Shown here in pieces: positions 5,773 through 5,889 of a DNA stretch of 5,889 bases (the stretch's first letter is position 1; the number at the start of each line of letters is the position of its first letter). Under the pieces are notes generated by a model. That model saw only the letters and a list, made by a program, of their open reading frames with translations, was not told the origin of the DNA and made no database searches. The position numbers and the translations under genes are program-made. Source of the stretch: Flavobacteriaceae bacterium (GTDB lineage: Bacteria > Bacteroidota > Bacteroidia > Flavobacteriales > Flavobacteriaceae); contig JAESUF010000132.1 in the NCBI GenBank assembly GCA_016763215.1, forward strand, positions 1 to 5,889, read 5' to 3'.

Positions 5773-5889
5773 TTAATACACCTTCTCACCATTCAAATAC
5801 GTAGTAACAACTTTTGTTTTAGGAATCTTATTTCCTTCTACTGTCATAATATTGTGATTTAGAATTACAAAATCAGCGAATTTTCCAAC
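5773..5889 (-). CDS. Amidohydrolase-like protein, C-terminal end (partial)
   Basis: Only the last 38 codons and the TAA stop (5773-5775 on the + strand as TTA) are in the window; the gene continues beyond the right edge. The visible peptide starts VGKFADFVILNHN and ends VVTTYLNGEKVY. GK.ADFV.L..N followed by a V..T.-.G..VY ending is the typical C-terminal b-sandwich signature of metal-dependent amidohydrolases, particularly the amidohydrolase 3 / YtcJ-like group, which hydrolyse C-N bonds in diverse substrates. The metal ligands lie upstream, outside the window, so neither substrate nor activity can be judged. Imidazolonepropionase- or dihydroorotase-like relatives share similar endings. It has the same orientation as the membrane protein gene, but the 210-nt spacer and the candidate promoter suggest separate transcription. 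Confidence 0.75.
   Translation of the reverse strand, partial: VGKFADFVILNHNIMTVEGNKIPKTKVVTTYLNGEKVY

Noticed and set aside
1..5889. CRISPR array, tRNA, rRNA, riboswitch or defence system
   Set aside because: No regularly spaced identical repeats, no cloverleaf-like or rRNA-like sequence and no defence-type genes were seen on either strand.

Overview
The window is a piece of an AT-rich genome carrying most of a tryptophan biosynthesis operon on the + strand, followed by two - strand genes. The gene order trpG-trpD-trpC-trpF-trpB-trpA with a free-standing trpF, the protein sequences, the lack of strong Shine-Dalgarno sites and the A-rich leaders suggest a member of the Bacteroidota, most likely a flavobacterium. 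This is inferred from reading the sequence; no database search was run.

Layout. Positions 1-104 hold the last 33 codons of trpG, which overlaps trpD (101-1087) by ATGA. Then come trpC (1213-1998), trpF (2080-2748), trpB (2750-3934) and trpA (4022-4789). The five complete genes have the usual catalytic motifs and look functional. With trpG, and a trpE presumably upstream, they would take chorismate to tryptophan: anthranilate (TrpE/TrpG), phosphoribosyl-anthranilate (TrpD), CdRP (TrpF), indole-glycerol phosphate (TrpC), then indole and tryptophan (TrpA/TrpB). Any leader or attenuator in front of trpE lies outside the window.

The unusual part is between and inside these genes. Two junctions are tight: trpG/trpD overlap and trpF/trpB are 1 nt apart. 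The other three junctions are 125, 81 and 87 nt long, and each is largely filled by palindromic, hairpin-forming sequence that looks like degenerate copies of short dispersed repeats. A fourth repeat-like segment lies in frame inside trpF (about 2353-2416). There it adds a duplicated LRQA..D peptide motif and makes the protein somewhat longer than usual. The operon seems to have been invaded repeatedly by REP-like palindromic elements, one of which has become protein sequence.

Downstream, a multi-pass membrane protein of unknown function (4816-5562, - strand) converges on trpA with a 26-nt gap and no clear terminator. A 210-nt spacer (5563-5772) holds a weak promoter candidate and two small inverted repeats. 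At the right edge (5773-5889, - strand) is the C-terminal end of an amidohydrolase-like protein.
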